A DNA stretch of 64,000 nt from CBDUEV01 sp965366365 (GTDB lineage: Bacteria > Actinomycetota > Acidimicrobiia > Spongiisociales > JAENVV01): positions 62,001 to 126,000 of the forward strand of contig CBDUEV010000001.1 in the NCBI GenBank assembly GCA_965366365.1. The letters are read 5' to 3'. The notes beneath the pieces were generated by a model, which searched no databases, was not told the origin of the DNA, and worked only from the letters and a program-made list of their open reading frames with translations. The translations under genes and the position numbers were made by a program. Shown here in pieces: positions 15,093-24,367 of the stretch; positions within the stretch are counted from its first letter, which is position 1, and every line of letters begins with the position of its first letter.

Positions 15093-17699
15093 TCAAGAGA
15101 TGATGCGTAGATGAGCCCGACCGGCAGTGAACGTCGGGGGAATCATCTGACGGCTCTGGCCATCCTCGAACAATGCCTCGATGTCTGCGGCCGGCATGGG
15201 GGTGGCGAGGAAATACCCCTGACCGAGCCGGGATCCCAGCTCCTGCAGCCGTTGCAGCTGATGGGCGGTTTCGATGCCTTCCACGATCGTTTCGATGCCC
15301 AGTGACTGTCCGATCTGCACGACAGTGCGAACGAGGGGAGACTCTTCGTCGGGGTTCAGGCGGCTCACAAACGACTTGTCGATCTTCACGATGTCGATGG
15401 GAAGCCGATCGAGGTACGACAGCGATGAGTAGCCGGTGCCGAAGTCATCGATGGCCAGCCTCACGCCGATGTCTCGCAAGTCGTCGAGGGTTCGTGCCGA
15501 CGTATGCATGAGGACGTTCTCGGTGATCTCGAGAATCAGTCGATCAGGTTGCAGGCCGGTGTCACGCAACGCCCGGGTGACTTCCCCGACGACATCGACA
15601 TCCGCCAGCTGTCGGGGCGACAGGTTGACCGCCATTGAAAGGTTGGCGTCGGGATACGCCTGACGCCACTCGTTGGCCTGGCGACAGGCCGACCGGAGGA
15701 CGAACTTCCCGATCTTGCCGATGAGGCCGGTCTCTTCGGCGAACGGAATGAACTGGTTGGGCGGCACGACCCCGCGTGTCGGGTGGTTCCAGCGGATGAG
15801 GGCCTCGAATCCGGATACCGTGCCCTCGTTGAGGTCGATGATGGGTTGGTACACGACCTCGAGTTCGCCTCGGCTCGCCGCGTCGGTGAGATCCGCCCGG
15901 AGTTCGAGCCGTCGGATCATTTCAGCGTGCATTTCATCTTCGTAGACGCGATAGGTGCCCTTGCGATTGACCTTGGCCGAGTACATGGCGGCGTCGGCGT
16001 TTCGGAGGAGCTGGCTGGCCTCCTCACCGTGACCGCCGAAGGCGACGCCGATGCTCGTTCTCACCGTCAGGTCCTTCCCCTCGATGGCGAAGGGAGCCAA
16101 CAATCCACGCAGAATGCGTTCGGCGACATCGGTGCCGTCTGACGGCTGGTGAAGGTCCTCGAGCAACACGGCGAATTCGTCGCCGCCCAGGCGGGCAACG
16201 ACGTCTTCCGGCCGGCACGATCCCTCGAGACGAGCTGCCACGTGGACGAGCAGCTCGTCGCCGGCCGCGTGCCCCAGGCTGTCGTTGACGGTCTTGAAAT
16301 CGTCGAGGTCCAGGAAGAGCACGGCGACGAATCGATCGTTCTGAGCCAGGCGGTCGATGGCGGCTTCGACCCGCTCCGTGAAGAGGCTTCGGTTGGCGAG
16401 CTTGGTCAGAGAATCGTGACTGGCCTGGTGGCGTAGCTCTTCTTTCAGTTCGGTCAGTTGGGCGAGAGAATCCTCCAGTCGGCCGTTTTCGAGTGACACG
16501 CTCACCTGCGCCGCGAACGTCTCGAGGAGCCGCACATCGCTCTCGACGAAGTGGCTCGTGTCGCCGAGTCGGTTGGCGATCAGGATCACGCCAAGCACGC
16601 CGCCGTCACCCGTCAGCGGAGCGGCGATCGCATCATGGATCTGATGCTCGCTCCGGGGAAACGTCCGCTCAGGATCCGCGATGAGGACTGCGCCCTTTCC
16701 GTGGGCGATGTGCGTCCAGGCATCCAGCTCCGACCCGAGATCGGTCTGTTCCAGCTCGAGCCGGCGATCTTCGGGACCCACGGCCGTGCGATAGACGAGT
16801 CCATCGGGGTTGTCGGGCAGCAGGGCGATTTCCACGAAGTCCGCCTCGAACATCTCCATGGCGTATTCGGCCGAGGCCGTCAGGGCGGACTCGAGCTGGG
16901 GCGCCTCGTGGAGTACCCGAGTTGCTTGGTAGAGCGATTCGAGACGGGAGCGCTCGGTCCGCTGGGAGATGTACGCCCGGTAGGAGAGGAAGAGGACGAC
17001 CGGCGGGACGATGGCCAGCCACGCCGTTCCCGTCTCCTGAGCCGTCCACAGGATCGTGACCCCCACGAGGGCGAGCGACGTGTTCATTCCGGCGGCCAGC
17101 AGGGTCAAGGACAGGACATCCATCTGCTCTTTGCGGTCGAGTCTCCCGCCCGAGATGCGGATGGCCGCACTGATGAGGACGTTGGCGACGACGACGGCCA
17201 TCAACATGGCCACGGTCGCCGCGGCCCAACCTGCCCATCCGAGCGGGGGTCCCAACCCGACGACCACCCGGAAGGCAGCGATTGCGAGGGCCCCCTGGAA
17301 TCCGAACTGGGCCAGATTGAAGAGGAGCTTCACCGGTGGCTGACGGCGGTTGATGATGAGGGCGGCCGCGTTTCCGACCAGCTGGGCGGCGAGCATACCC
17401 ACTGGGGCCGTCATGAAGAGTCCGAGGACGAGGGGCACCTCGCTCATGGAGAACGATTGAGCGTGCCGGTGGTAGCGCATGTGGACAACCGTCAGTTCGG
17501 CGAGGTAGACGATGATCGCCAGGGCCCACCACGGAATCTGTGCCTGTGAGGCGTCGAGCGTCGGGTCGTCGAGGAGGGGGAACGCCACGAGCAATCCGGC
17601 GATCAGAATGATCGCCGTCAGAGCCCACACTTTCTGGGGCCCGGTTGGGTTCCACCGTTTAGGTGCGGACCCAGTGTGCTCGATGTCCGCATCGGCCAA
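15093..17699 (-). CDS. Membrane GAF-GGDEF-EAL cyclic-di-GMP enzyme
   Basis: An 868-residue bifunctional-type cyclic-di-GMP protein. About eight membrane helices occupy residues 20-290. A GAF-like sensor follows (about 310-470), then GGDEF with intact 'RLGGDEF' near residues 503-509 and an intact RxxD I-site ('RPED', five residues upstream). EAL has 'GFEALIRW' (about 630-637), 'DDFGTGYSS', 'KIDKSFV' and 'VEGIET'. The diguanylate cyclase and phosphodiesterase residues I can check are all present, so either activity is possible. The frame is open to 18560 but runs antisense through hisA; TTG 17699, with GGAGAG 8 nt upstream, is the likely start. A two-part CTAGTCA/GCCGATAC element lies 90-150 bp upstream. 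Confidence 0.93.
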   Translation of the reverse strand: MADADIEHTGSAPKRWNPTGPQKVWALTAIILIAGLLVAFPLLDDPTLDASQAQIPWWALAIIVYLAELTVVHMRYHRHAQSFSMSEVPLVLGLFMTAPVGMLAAQLVGNAAALIINRRQPPVKLLFNLAQFGFQGALAIAAFRVVVGLGPPLGWAGWAAATVAMLMAVVVANVLISAAIRISGGRLDRKEQMDVLSLTLLAAGMNTSLALVGVTILWTAQETGTAWLAIVPPVVLFLSYRAYISQRTERSRLESLYQATRVLHEAPQLESALTASAEYAMEMFEADFVEIALLPDNPDGLVYRTAVGPEDRRLELEQTDLGSELDAWTHIAHGKGAVLIADPERTFPRSEHQIHDAIAAPLTGDGGVLGVILIANRLGDTSHFVESDVRLLETFAAQVSVSLENGRLEDSLAQLTELKEELRHQASHDSLTKLANRSLFTERVEAAIDRLAQNDRFVAVLFLDLDDFKTVNDSLGHAAGDELLVHVAARLEGSCRPEDVVARLGGDEFAVLLEDLHQPSDGTDVAERILRGLLAPFAIEGKDLTVRTSIGVAFGGHGEEASQLLRNADAAMYSAKVNRKGTYRVYEDEMHAEMIRRLELRADLTDAASRGELEVVYQPIIDLNEGTVSGFEALIRWNHPTRGVVPPNQFIPFAEETGLIGKIGKFVLRSACRQANEWRQAYPDANLSMAVNLSPRQLADVDVVGEVTRALRDTGLQPDRLILEITENVLMHTSARTLDDLRDIGVRLAIDDFGTGYSSLSYLDRLPIDIVKIDKSFVSRLNPDEESPLVRTVVQIGQSLGIETIVEGIETAHQLQRLQELGSRLGQGYFLATPMPAADIEALFEDGQSRQMIPPTFTAGRAHLRIIS

Positions 17700-17787
17700 G
17701 AGTCTCTCTCCATTCTCGCCGCCCGTCAGCGTACCCCAGGTGTCACAGCGGATTGTTCCACTCGACCAGCTGCCGCTCCTCTCATGA

Positions 17788-17845
17788 GTATCGGCACCGA
17801 TCAGGCGGCACCCGAGCGAAAATTGGCCGCCTTCAGGATGACTAG
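17788..17845 (-). promoter_or_regulatory. Two-part regulatory element of the GGDEF-EAL gene
   Basis: Minus-strand CTAGTCA (complement of 17839-17845) is followed after 43 nt by GCCGATAC (complement of 17788-17795), which starts about 90 bases before the TTG start. The following T makes GATACT, a fair sigma-70 -10 as well. The surrounding 207 bp is the divergent gap with the HisA-like gene. Confidence 0.6.
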
Positions 17846-17894
17846 CCCCTCCCGAAGGGCTGCCCGCATGGTTTCGGCCTGACCCGCGGTCGTT

Positions 17895-17900
17895 TAGGCT
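17895..17900 (+). promoter_or_regulatory. -10 box (TAGGCT) for the HisA-like gene
   Basis: TAGGCT ends exactly 6 nt before the ATG at 17907, the leaderless geometry seen repeatedly in this window. Confidence 0.55.
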
Positions 17901-17906
17901 CGCAGC

Positions 17907-19010
17907 ATGGACCTTTTTGCCCGAGTCAATATCCTCGAGGGTCGAGCGGTGCGACTGCCCAGAGGGGATGTCAAAGATGCCATCGCCCTCGACGCGGACC
18001 CGATCGCTCGAGCGCGCAGCTGGAAGCAGCGCGGCGCCGATCGCATCTATGTGGTGGATCTGGACGCGGCCGCGTACCGGAGGTATGGCAACCGAGACCT
18101 CATTGCGGAGCTGGTGGCAGCTCTCGACTGCCCGGTCGATGTGGGGGGCGGGATTCGCAGCGAAGACGACGCGGCCCGGCTCCTTCGCGCCGGAGCAAGC
18201 CGGATCGTGATGGGCACTGCGGCGCTCGAGAATCAAAACATGGTCTGGGATTTGTGTCGCACATATCCCGGTCAGGTGATGATCTCGCTGGATGTGAAAG
18301 AGGACGAGGAGCTTCTCGTTCACGGGTGGACCGAGCACAGCGGACGCTTCCTGGAGGAGGTCATCCTGGAGATGTCTTCGGCTGGAGTGGCCGGCTTCAT
18401 GGTGTCGGAAGCGCTCAGAGATGCGCTCGTCGACGCCCCCAACTTCGATCTCCTGCGGAAGTGCCTCGAGTATGCAGATGAGCCGGTCGTGGCCGCCGGT
18501 GGCGTTCGGAACCTCGAGGATCTGCGCCAAATGCGCTCGCTCGAGTACGAAGGTCGCCACCTGGCGGGTCTCATCGTGGGCCGTGAGGTCACCGAGGGGC
18601 GCTTCTCGATCCCGCAGGCCAAGCAGGTGTTCTCCCAGGAGGACACCTCGGACGTGATGAGTACTCGCCTGGTCATTCGGGCGGAGGACATCGCCGCCCT
18701 CGAAAGCTTCTACACAGAGACCTTTGGGTGCAGGATCGTGGATCGCTGGGCGACTCCCGCGCCGGCCGGAGCCATCATCAAACTCGCCGAAGGGTCCTTC
18801 CTGGAGCTCATCGCCTCAGGCGAAAGCACCCGAAAAGGGGAATTGATCATGGTGGTCGACAACGTCGACGTGTGGCACGAGAGGGTGGTCCAGCGAGGAG
18901 TGCAACCGGCCCGGGCCCTTCTCGAGGACCCGTCGGGAGGTCGTTCGTTCGGAATCGACGACCCTGCCGGCACCCGCATCTGGATCTCCGAGGCATTGTC
19001 GCCGGCCTGA
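17907..19010 (+). CDS. HisA-like TIM barrel fused to a glyoxalase/VOC domain
   Basis: A 367-residue two-domain protein. Residues 1-245 are a HisA/HisF-type barrel with both phosphate-binding loops ('VDVGGGIRSEDD' and 'VVAAGGVRNLED'), 'YVVDLDAAAY' and 'ISLDVKEDE...HGW'. In true HisA (ProFAR isomerase, histidine synthesis) the first strand reads 'PA.D...G' with a catalytic Asp. Here it is 'ARVNILEG', with Asn in that place. The 'TDI..DGT' loop is also changed, to 'SEALRDAL'. Residues 251-367 form a vicinal-oxygen-chelate domain ('LVIRAEDIAALESFYTETFG...DDPAGTRIWI'). An AGGAGG with an in-frame GTG (18654) or ATG (18657) could give the VOC domain alone. A real HisA activity is doubtful. Confidence 0.8.
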   Translation: MDLFARVNILEGRAVRLPRGDVKDAIALDADPIARARSWKQRGADRIYVVDLDAAAYRRYGNRDLIAELVAALDCPVDVGGGIRSEDDAARLLRAGASRIVMGTAALENQNMVWDLCRTYPGQVMISLDVKEDEELLVHGWTEHSGRFLEEVILEMSSAGVAGFMVSEALRDALVDAPNFDLLRKCLEYADEPVVAAGGVRNLEDLRQMRSLEYEGRHLAGLIVGREVTEGRFSIPQAKQVFSQEDTSDVMSTRLVIRAEDIAALESFYTETFGCRIVDRWATPAPAGAIIKLAEGSFLELIASGESTRKGELIMVVDNVDVWHERVVQRGVQPARALLEDPSGGRSFGIDDPAGTRIWISEALSPA

Positions 19011-19011
19011 G

Positions 19012-20064
19012 TCAGCGCCGGTACATCTGCGAAAACGCAGAGAGGAGTTCCTCCCGGAAACCGGGACGCCGGCGCAGGGCGTCGATCTGCTCGCTCCTGG
19101 CGTTGGCGGCCGCCTCCTCGGGACTCTCTGGCCTGTCTCCGTCTGGCCCGTCCATATCTGGCCCATCTGTATCTGGCCTGTTTGCATCTGCACCCTCGAC
19201 GTCCGCTCCATCCGCAGGGTGGAGCGGATCGGCGCTCGCCGGGACGGCAGGTGGCTCCTCCGCCCCTGGTTTCCATGCCGCCGCTCCCGCCGTCGCCTCG
19301 GTCTCCTCGGGCCCTTCCGGGGACCGTCCGCTCTCCGGTATTGTGGCGGCCGGCTCAGGCTCCCTCATCGGTTCTCTCTGGGAGGAGGGCGGCTCGGTGA
19401 GGTCGTCGTCGAAGTCCCGTGGCTGAGTCGTGGTTTCCGGTACCTGGTTCGCCGAGCCCGCCGGTAGAAGATCGTCCTCACCGGGCTGCGACGCCGACGA
19501 ATCGGTGAAGCTCTTTGTCAACGCCGGGACCGACCCGAGAGGGAGGCTGGGAACCTCGGCCGGCGGAAGGGCTTCGGCGATAGCATCGGTTCCGCCTGTG
19601 TAGTCGGTCTCCCGGAGGTCATCGGCTTCGTCGGTGGAGCCGGCTTCGGCAATACCACCGGCTACGTCGGCGTGGTCGACCTCGACCGGGTCGTCGACTT
19701 CGACGGGGTCGTCGACCTCGTCGGGGAGGTCGCTCGGCGGGGGAGCGGCGGCGGCGATCGTGGCGGCTACCTGAGCGATCGCTTCGTGGACGTCACGAGG
19801 GTCGCCGAGGTGATCGTCCAAGCCGTCCTCGGCCTCTTCAGGACTGAAAGGGTCGGCGTCCGGGGTCTCGGCAACCACGTCGAACTCGGCGTCGAGGGCA
19901 TCGTCGTCGGCAAAGGCAGCGGCCAGCCAGGCGAAATCGTCGCCGGCTTCGTCGTCGTCCTGGATGTCCGAGTCGAGAGGTTCGGCGCGCCCAGATGGCG
20001 TGTTCGCGTGTCCCGAGCCAGCCAGGCTCGGGAACTCGATCTCGATGTGGCCTTCCGGCGGCAT
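19012..20064 (-). CDS. Acidic, low-complexity protein with pentapeptide repeats
   Basis: A 350-residue protein without a recognisable family. It is extremely rich in Asp, Glu, Pro and Ala and probably disordered. It contains short repeats 'DDPVEV' (about residues 125-140) and 'DGPDM/DGPDG' near the C-terminus, and ends in a compact basic helix ('ALRRRPGFREELLSAFSQMYRR'). There is no signal peptide or membrane helix. The frame is open to 20208, but the ATG at 20064 with GGAGGA just upstream is the better start ('MPPEGHIEIEFPSLAG') and clears the neighbouring MBL gene. The conserved-looking ends joined by a disordered acidic linker suggest a tether or adaptor; no function is assigned. Confidence 0.6.
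   Translation of the reverse strand: MPPEGHIEIEFPSLAGSGHANTPSGRAEPLDSDIQDDDEAGDDFAWLAAAFADDDALDAEFDVVAETPDADPFSPEEAEDGLDDHLGDPRDVHEAIAQVAATIAAAAPPPSDLPDEVDDPVEVDDPVEVDHADVAGGIAEAGSTDEADDLRETDYTGGTDAIAEALPPAEVPSLPLGSVPALTKSFTDSSASQPGEDDLLPAGSANQVPETTTQPRDFDDDLTEPPSSQREPMREPEPAATIPESGRSPEGPEETEATAGAAAWKPGAEEPPAVPASADPLHPADGADVEGADANRPDTDGPDMDGPDGDRPESPEEAAANARSEQIDALRRRPGFREELLSAFSQMYRR
19127..19186 (-). repeat. 15-bp tandem repeat in the acidic-protein gene
   Basis: TCTGGCC recurs at 19127, 19142, 19157 and 19172, an exact 15-bp period. It encodes a five-residue repeat (D/G-P-D-x-D type) in the C-terminal part of the acidic protein. Short in-frame tandem repeats of this sort can change copy number. 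Confidence 0.75.
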
Positions 20065-20140
20065 CAAGTCCTCCAGTGCTTCTGGTCTTCTTCGACAATT
20101 GCGCGGCGCTGCTTGAGTGTTTGCGCGCTCGATCGGGCTT

Positions 20141-20749
20141 TCACCACCCGCGCGCCCGCCACGTCTCGAGCTCCGGGCGTTCAGCTCCGATGGTCGAAGA
20201 GGCGCCATGGCCTGGGAAGAAGGGAAGGTGGTCTGGCTGGGTGAACAGCCGGTCCGTCAGACTGTCCATGATCAGCTCGAAACTGGAGTGAGCGAACCGG
20301 GTAGCTCCTGGTCCGCCGGGAAACAGGGTGTCGCCGGTCAGGAGGATGCCCGGGCCGAGGATGCAGATCGACCCTGGAGTATGACCCGGGGTGTGAATGA
20401 TGTGGAGTTCGACAGTCCCGACCGTGATGGTCTCGCCGTCATCGAATCCGAGATCGGGCGTTCGGCCGGCGATCACCGAATCGGCGAGGTGCATGCGAAA
20501 TGGAATGTCGAAATGCGCGCGGACCGCATCGACCGCGCCGATGTGGTCCCAGTGCCCGTGAGTGGTGAGAATGGCGGCCGGTGTGAGACCCGCTGCCGAT
20601 TCGATGATCTCGTCAGGTGCGTCGGCAGCATCGACGATGACCGCCGCGTCGGTCTGCGGGCACGAAACGACGTACACGTTGTTGTCGAGGGGGCCCGTCA
20701 CCGTGACGCCGAGCCGGATCCGTTCGTTGTCGACCAACCAGGTGAGCAT
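20141..20749 (-). CDS. Metallo-beta-lactamase-fold hydrolase, glyoxalase II-like
   Basis: A 202-residue metallo-beta-lactamase-fold protein with 'THGHWDHIGA' (HxHxDH metal motif), 'HTPGHTPGSI' and 'LLTGDTLF' (later metal ligands) and 'FFPGHGASST'. This is the compact glyoxalase II / persulfide-dioxygenase-like form that hydrolyses thioesters or related bonds. The open frame runs to 20923 across the divergent acyl-CoA dehydrogenase, but the ATG at 20749 gives the standard start. A TACCCT -10 box lies exactly 6 nt upstream, so the message is probably leaderless. It is divergent from the acyl-CoA dehydrogenase and shares a 76-bp control region with it. Confidence 0.9.
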   Translation of the reverse strand: MLTWLVDNERIRLGVTVTGPLDNNVYVVSCPQTDAAVIVDAADAPDEIIESAAGLTPAAILTTHGHWDHIGAVDAVRAHFDIPFRMHLADSVIAGRTPDLGFDDGETITVGTVELHIIHTPGHTPGSICILGPGILLTGDTLFPGGPGATRFAHSSFELIMDSLTDRLFTQPDHLPFFPGHGASSTIGAERPELETWRARGW

Positions 20750-20755
20750 CAGCTG

Positions 20756-20761
20756 AGGGTA
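20756..20761 (-). promoter_or_regulatory. -10 box (TACCCT) for the MBL hydrolase
   Basis: Minus-strand TACCCT ends 6 nt before the ATG at 20749. It lies 16 bases from the GTTAAC pair, so a regulator bound there could affect both divergent genes. Confidence 0.5.
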
Positions 20762-20776
20762 CCCTCCTCCACGACA

Positions 20777-20792
20777 GTTAACTTCCGTTAAC
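20777..20792. promoter_or_regulatory. Inverted GTTAAC pair, candidate operator
   Basis: GTTAAC (20777-20782), TTCC, GTTAAC (20787-20792): each arm is itself palindromic and the whole is a 16-bp inverted repeat. It stands out as AT-rich in a GC-rich gap between two divergent acyl-group enzymes. TetR-family regulators of fatty-acid genes use operators of this style; no regulator gene is adjacent. Confidence 0.45.
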
Positions 20793-20825
20793 ATGGCCGA
20801 CGAGTCGTCACGAAAGGTTGGAGCG

Positions 20826-21959
20826 ATGGACTTCGCGTTCAGTGAAGAGCAGGAATTCCTTCGGGAGACAGCTCGCCGGTTTCTCGAGGACAAATCGCCT
20901 TCTGCAAACGTCCGCCAGGTCATGGCGACCGAAACCGGCTACGACGAGGCCCTCTGGGCGGAGACAGCTTCCATGGGTTGGCAGGCCATGGCGATCCCTG
21001 AAGAGTACGGGGGGGCGGGCTTTTCATTTCTCGAGCTGGCGGTTCTGCTCGAGGAGATGGGGCGAGCGGTGTTTCCTGCTCCGTTTCTCTCGACGGTCGT
21101 GATGGCGGCCAACACGATCCTCCTGGCCGGCTCCGAGGCGCAGAAGCAGGCGTGGCTGCCCGGGATCGCGGCCGGCGACACCATCGTCTCGGTCGCTCTG
21201 ACCGAGCCGTCCGGTCGATGGGATGCCTCAGGTGTGACGCTGGCTGCCGAACGAGATGGGGACGGGTGGGTCTTGTCGGGGACGAAATCCTATGTCCTGG
21301 ACGGCATGGCGGCTGATGTGATGGTTGTCGTGGCGCGGACGGGCGGAGAAGGGCCCGACGGCATCACCCTGTTTGCGGTACCGGCGAGCACCGAGGGTGT
21401 GGTGCGTGTCCCTCAGGACGCCATGGACCAGACACGCCCCATGGCCGAGGTGACGTTCGCCGAGGTGCGAGTCGACGCCGACGCCGTCATCGGCGCGGAG
21501 GGGGAGGGGTGGCCGGTGATGGAGAAGGTCCTCCAAATCGCCGCGGTGGCTCAGGCGGCAGAGCAGGTCGGGGGAGCCCAACGTGTGCTCGAGATGGCCG
21601 TGGAATACGCCAAAGCCCGGATGCAGTTCGGTCGTCCCATCGGATCCTTCCAGGCGATCAAGCACAAGTGCGCCGACATGCTCGTGGGAGTGGAGTCCGC
21701 CAAGTCGGCCGCCTACTACGCCGCCTGGGCGGCTTCGGAGGACAACGACGAACTACCGCTGGTGGCTGCTCTGGCGAAGGCGTACTGTTCCGAGGCCTAC
21801 TTCTCGGCCGCTGCGGAGAACATCCAAATCCACGGTGGGATCGGATTCACGTGGGAACACGACGCTCACCTCTATTTCAAGCGTGCCAAGAGCTCCGAGC
21901 TCATGTTCGGAGATCCCAGCTACCACCGGGCGCTCCTCGCCGATCGCATCGGGCTATAG
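20826..21959 (+). CDS. Acyl-CoA dehydrogenase
   Basis: A 377-residue FAD-dependent acyl-CoA dehydrogenase that oxidises an acyl-CoA to the 2-enoyl-CoA. N-terminal helical domain ('MDFAFSEEQEFLRETARRFL'), central beta domain ('VSVALTEPSGRWDASGV', 'DGWVLSGTKSYVLDG') and C-terminal helical domain ('YAKARMQFGRPIGSFQAIKHKCADM', 'QIHGGIGFTWEHDAHLYFKRAK') are complete. The 'FTWEHD' motif is common in the branch acting on unusual or steroid-derived acyl-CoAs. The ATG at 20826 (AAAGG upstream) gives the usual N-terminus; an in-frame ATG at 20793 is possible. Beta-oxidation context is supported by the neighbouring mutase and carboxylase genes. The exact substrate is unknown. Confidence 0.93.
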   Translation: MDFAFSEEQEFLRETARRFLEDKSPSANVRQVMATETGYDEALWAETASMGWQAMAIPEEYGGAGFSFLELAVLLEEMGRAVFPAPFLSTVVMAANTILLAGSEAQKQAWLPGIAAGDTIVSVALTEPSGRWDASGVTLAAERDGDGWVLSGTKSYVLDGMAADVMVVVARTGGEGPDGITLFAVPASTEGVVRVPQDAMDQTRPMAEVTFAEVRVDADAVIGAEGEGWPVMEKVLQIAAVAQAAEQVGGAQRVLEMAVEYAKARMQFGRPIGSFQAIKHKCADMLVGVESAKSAAYYAAWAASEDNDELPLVAALAKAYCSEAYFSAAAENIQIHGGIGFTWEHDAHLYFKRAKSSELMFGDPSYHRALLADRIGL

Positions 21960-21965
21960 CTCATC

Positions 21966-21996
21966 GGTACCATCCGTCCGGAGGTACCATCCGTCC
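21966..21996 (+). repeat. Duplicated 14-bp promoter element (GGTACCATCCGTCC twice)
   Basis: GGTACCATCCGTCC occurs at 21966-21979 and again at 21983-21996, separated by GGA, starting 7 bases after the acyl-CoA dehydrogenase stop. Each copy contains TACCAT. The second copy's TACCAT (21985-21990) ends exactly 6 nt before the ATG at 21997, so it is a likely leaderless -10 and the first copy would be a duplicate of it. Confidence 0.65.
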
Positions 21997-22440
21997 ATGC
22001 GAGGAGTGACCGCCGTTGCGTTCGGAGCCGTACTGGCGGCATTCTTCCTCGTCCTGGTGGCGGCGATGGTGTGGCAGGAGGCCCGCCGCCGACCGCAGCA
22101 TGAGCCGGCGGTGTATGCGCTCCATGATGCGGCCGCCTACGTGCGCAGTAGGCTGCCCGACCCGATCCGGGAGCGACTGGCGCTCGACGACGTCCTCCGC
22201 ATTCTCGAGTGGCAGGTCTTCTTCCTGCAAGAAAGCGTCCGCGGCGTGACGGTCGGCGACGCCGAGGTCGTGGTGGGTGTGACCCCCGCTGCGGTCGAAT
22301 ACGTCGAGGAGCGCACCCGAACGGTCCAGCACAAGAACTACTCACCTGAACACATCGAGGCAGTCCTGGCCGGGCAGGGTGCTTACCTCGAAGAGATCGG
22401 TGCGCTCGGCGCACCGGTAGAGAGCGAGGAGACGAGATGA
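21997..22440 (+). CDS. Single-pass membrane protein of the mutase operon
   Basis: A 147-residue protein of unknown family. An N-terminal membrane helix ('VTAVAFGAVLAAFFLVLVAAMVW', residues 4-26) is followed by a cytoplasmic or extracytoplasmic helical domain ('AYVRSRLPDPIRERLALDDVLRILEWQVFFLQES') and 'YSPEHIEAVLAGQGAYLEEIGALG'. The frame is open further upstream inside the dehydrogenase gene, but the ATG at 21997 has the -10 box. Its stop overlaps the zinc-ribbon protein (ATGA), which in turn overlaps the acyl-CoA mutase, so the three form one operon. No function is assigned. Confidence 0.75.
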   Translation: MRGVTAVAFGAVLAAFFLVLVAAMVWQEARRRPQHEPAVYALHDAAAYVRSRLPDPIRERLALDDVLRILEWQVFFLQESVRGVTVGDAEVVVGVTPAAVEYVEERTRTVQHKNYSPEHIEAVLAGQGAYLEEIGALGAPVESEETR

Positions 22441-22726
22441 GAGCCAAGTGTGGTGCGTGCGGGAACGCCGTCGAGATCCCCGGGGCGGGGCGCTTCGAAT
22501 GCCCGATATGCGGTCAGCTCAACGAGGTCCGTCCCGCCTCCGCCCCTCCCGAGGCACTGAGGTCCGAGCAGGTGAGTGACCTGCCCCCACCTGAGCAGCC
22601 TTCGGAGCGTCTCACCTGCCCTTCGTGTAGCTTCAGTTTCATCGTTGGCGACGTGGAATCGGCGATCTGCCCGAACTGCCGCAGCGAGGTCAGCACAGGT
22701 GCTTCCGGAACGGGGACGACCGACGA

Positions 22727-22730
<4 letters not shown>
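22437..22730 (+). CDS. Double zinc-ribbon protein
   Basis: A 97-residue protein with two Cys4 zinc ribbons: 'CGACGNAVEIPGAGRFECPICG' (residues 5-26) and 'CPSCSFSFIVGDVESAICPNC' (about 61-81), joined by a Pro-rich linker. Such ribbons act in protein or nucleic-acid binding; nothing further is recognisable. It overlaps the upstream membrane protein and the downstream mutase by ATGA each. This tight sandwiching suggests a role linked to the mutase, for example assembly or metal handling, but that is inference. Confidence 0.78.

Positions 22731-24338
<1,608 letters not shown>

Positions 24339-24367
<29 letters not shown>

Noticed and set aside
15093..18560. 1155-residue frame as one protein
   Set aside because: The first 287 codons run antisense through the HisA-like gene; the real start is TTG 17699 with a Shine-Dalgarno.
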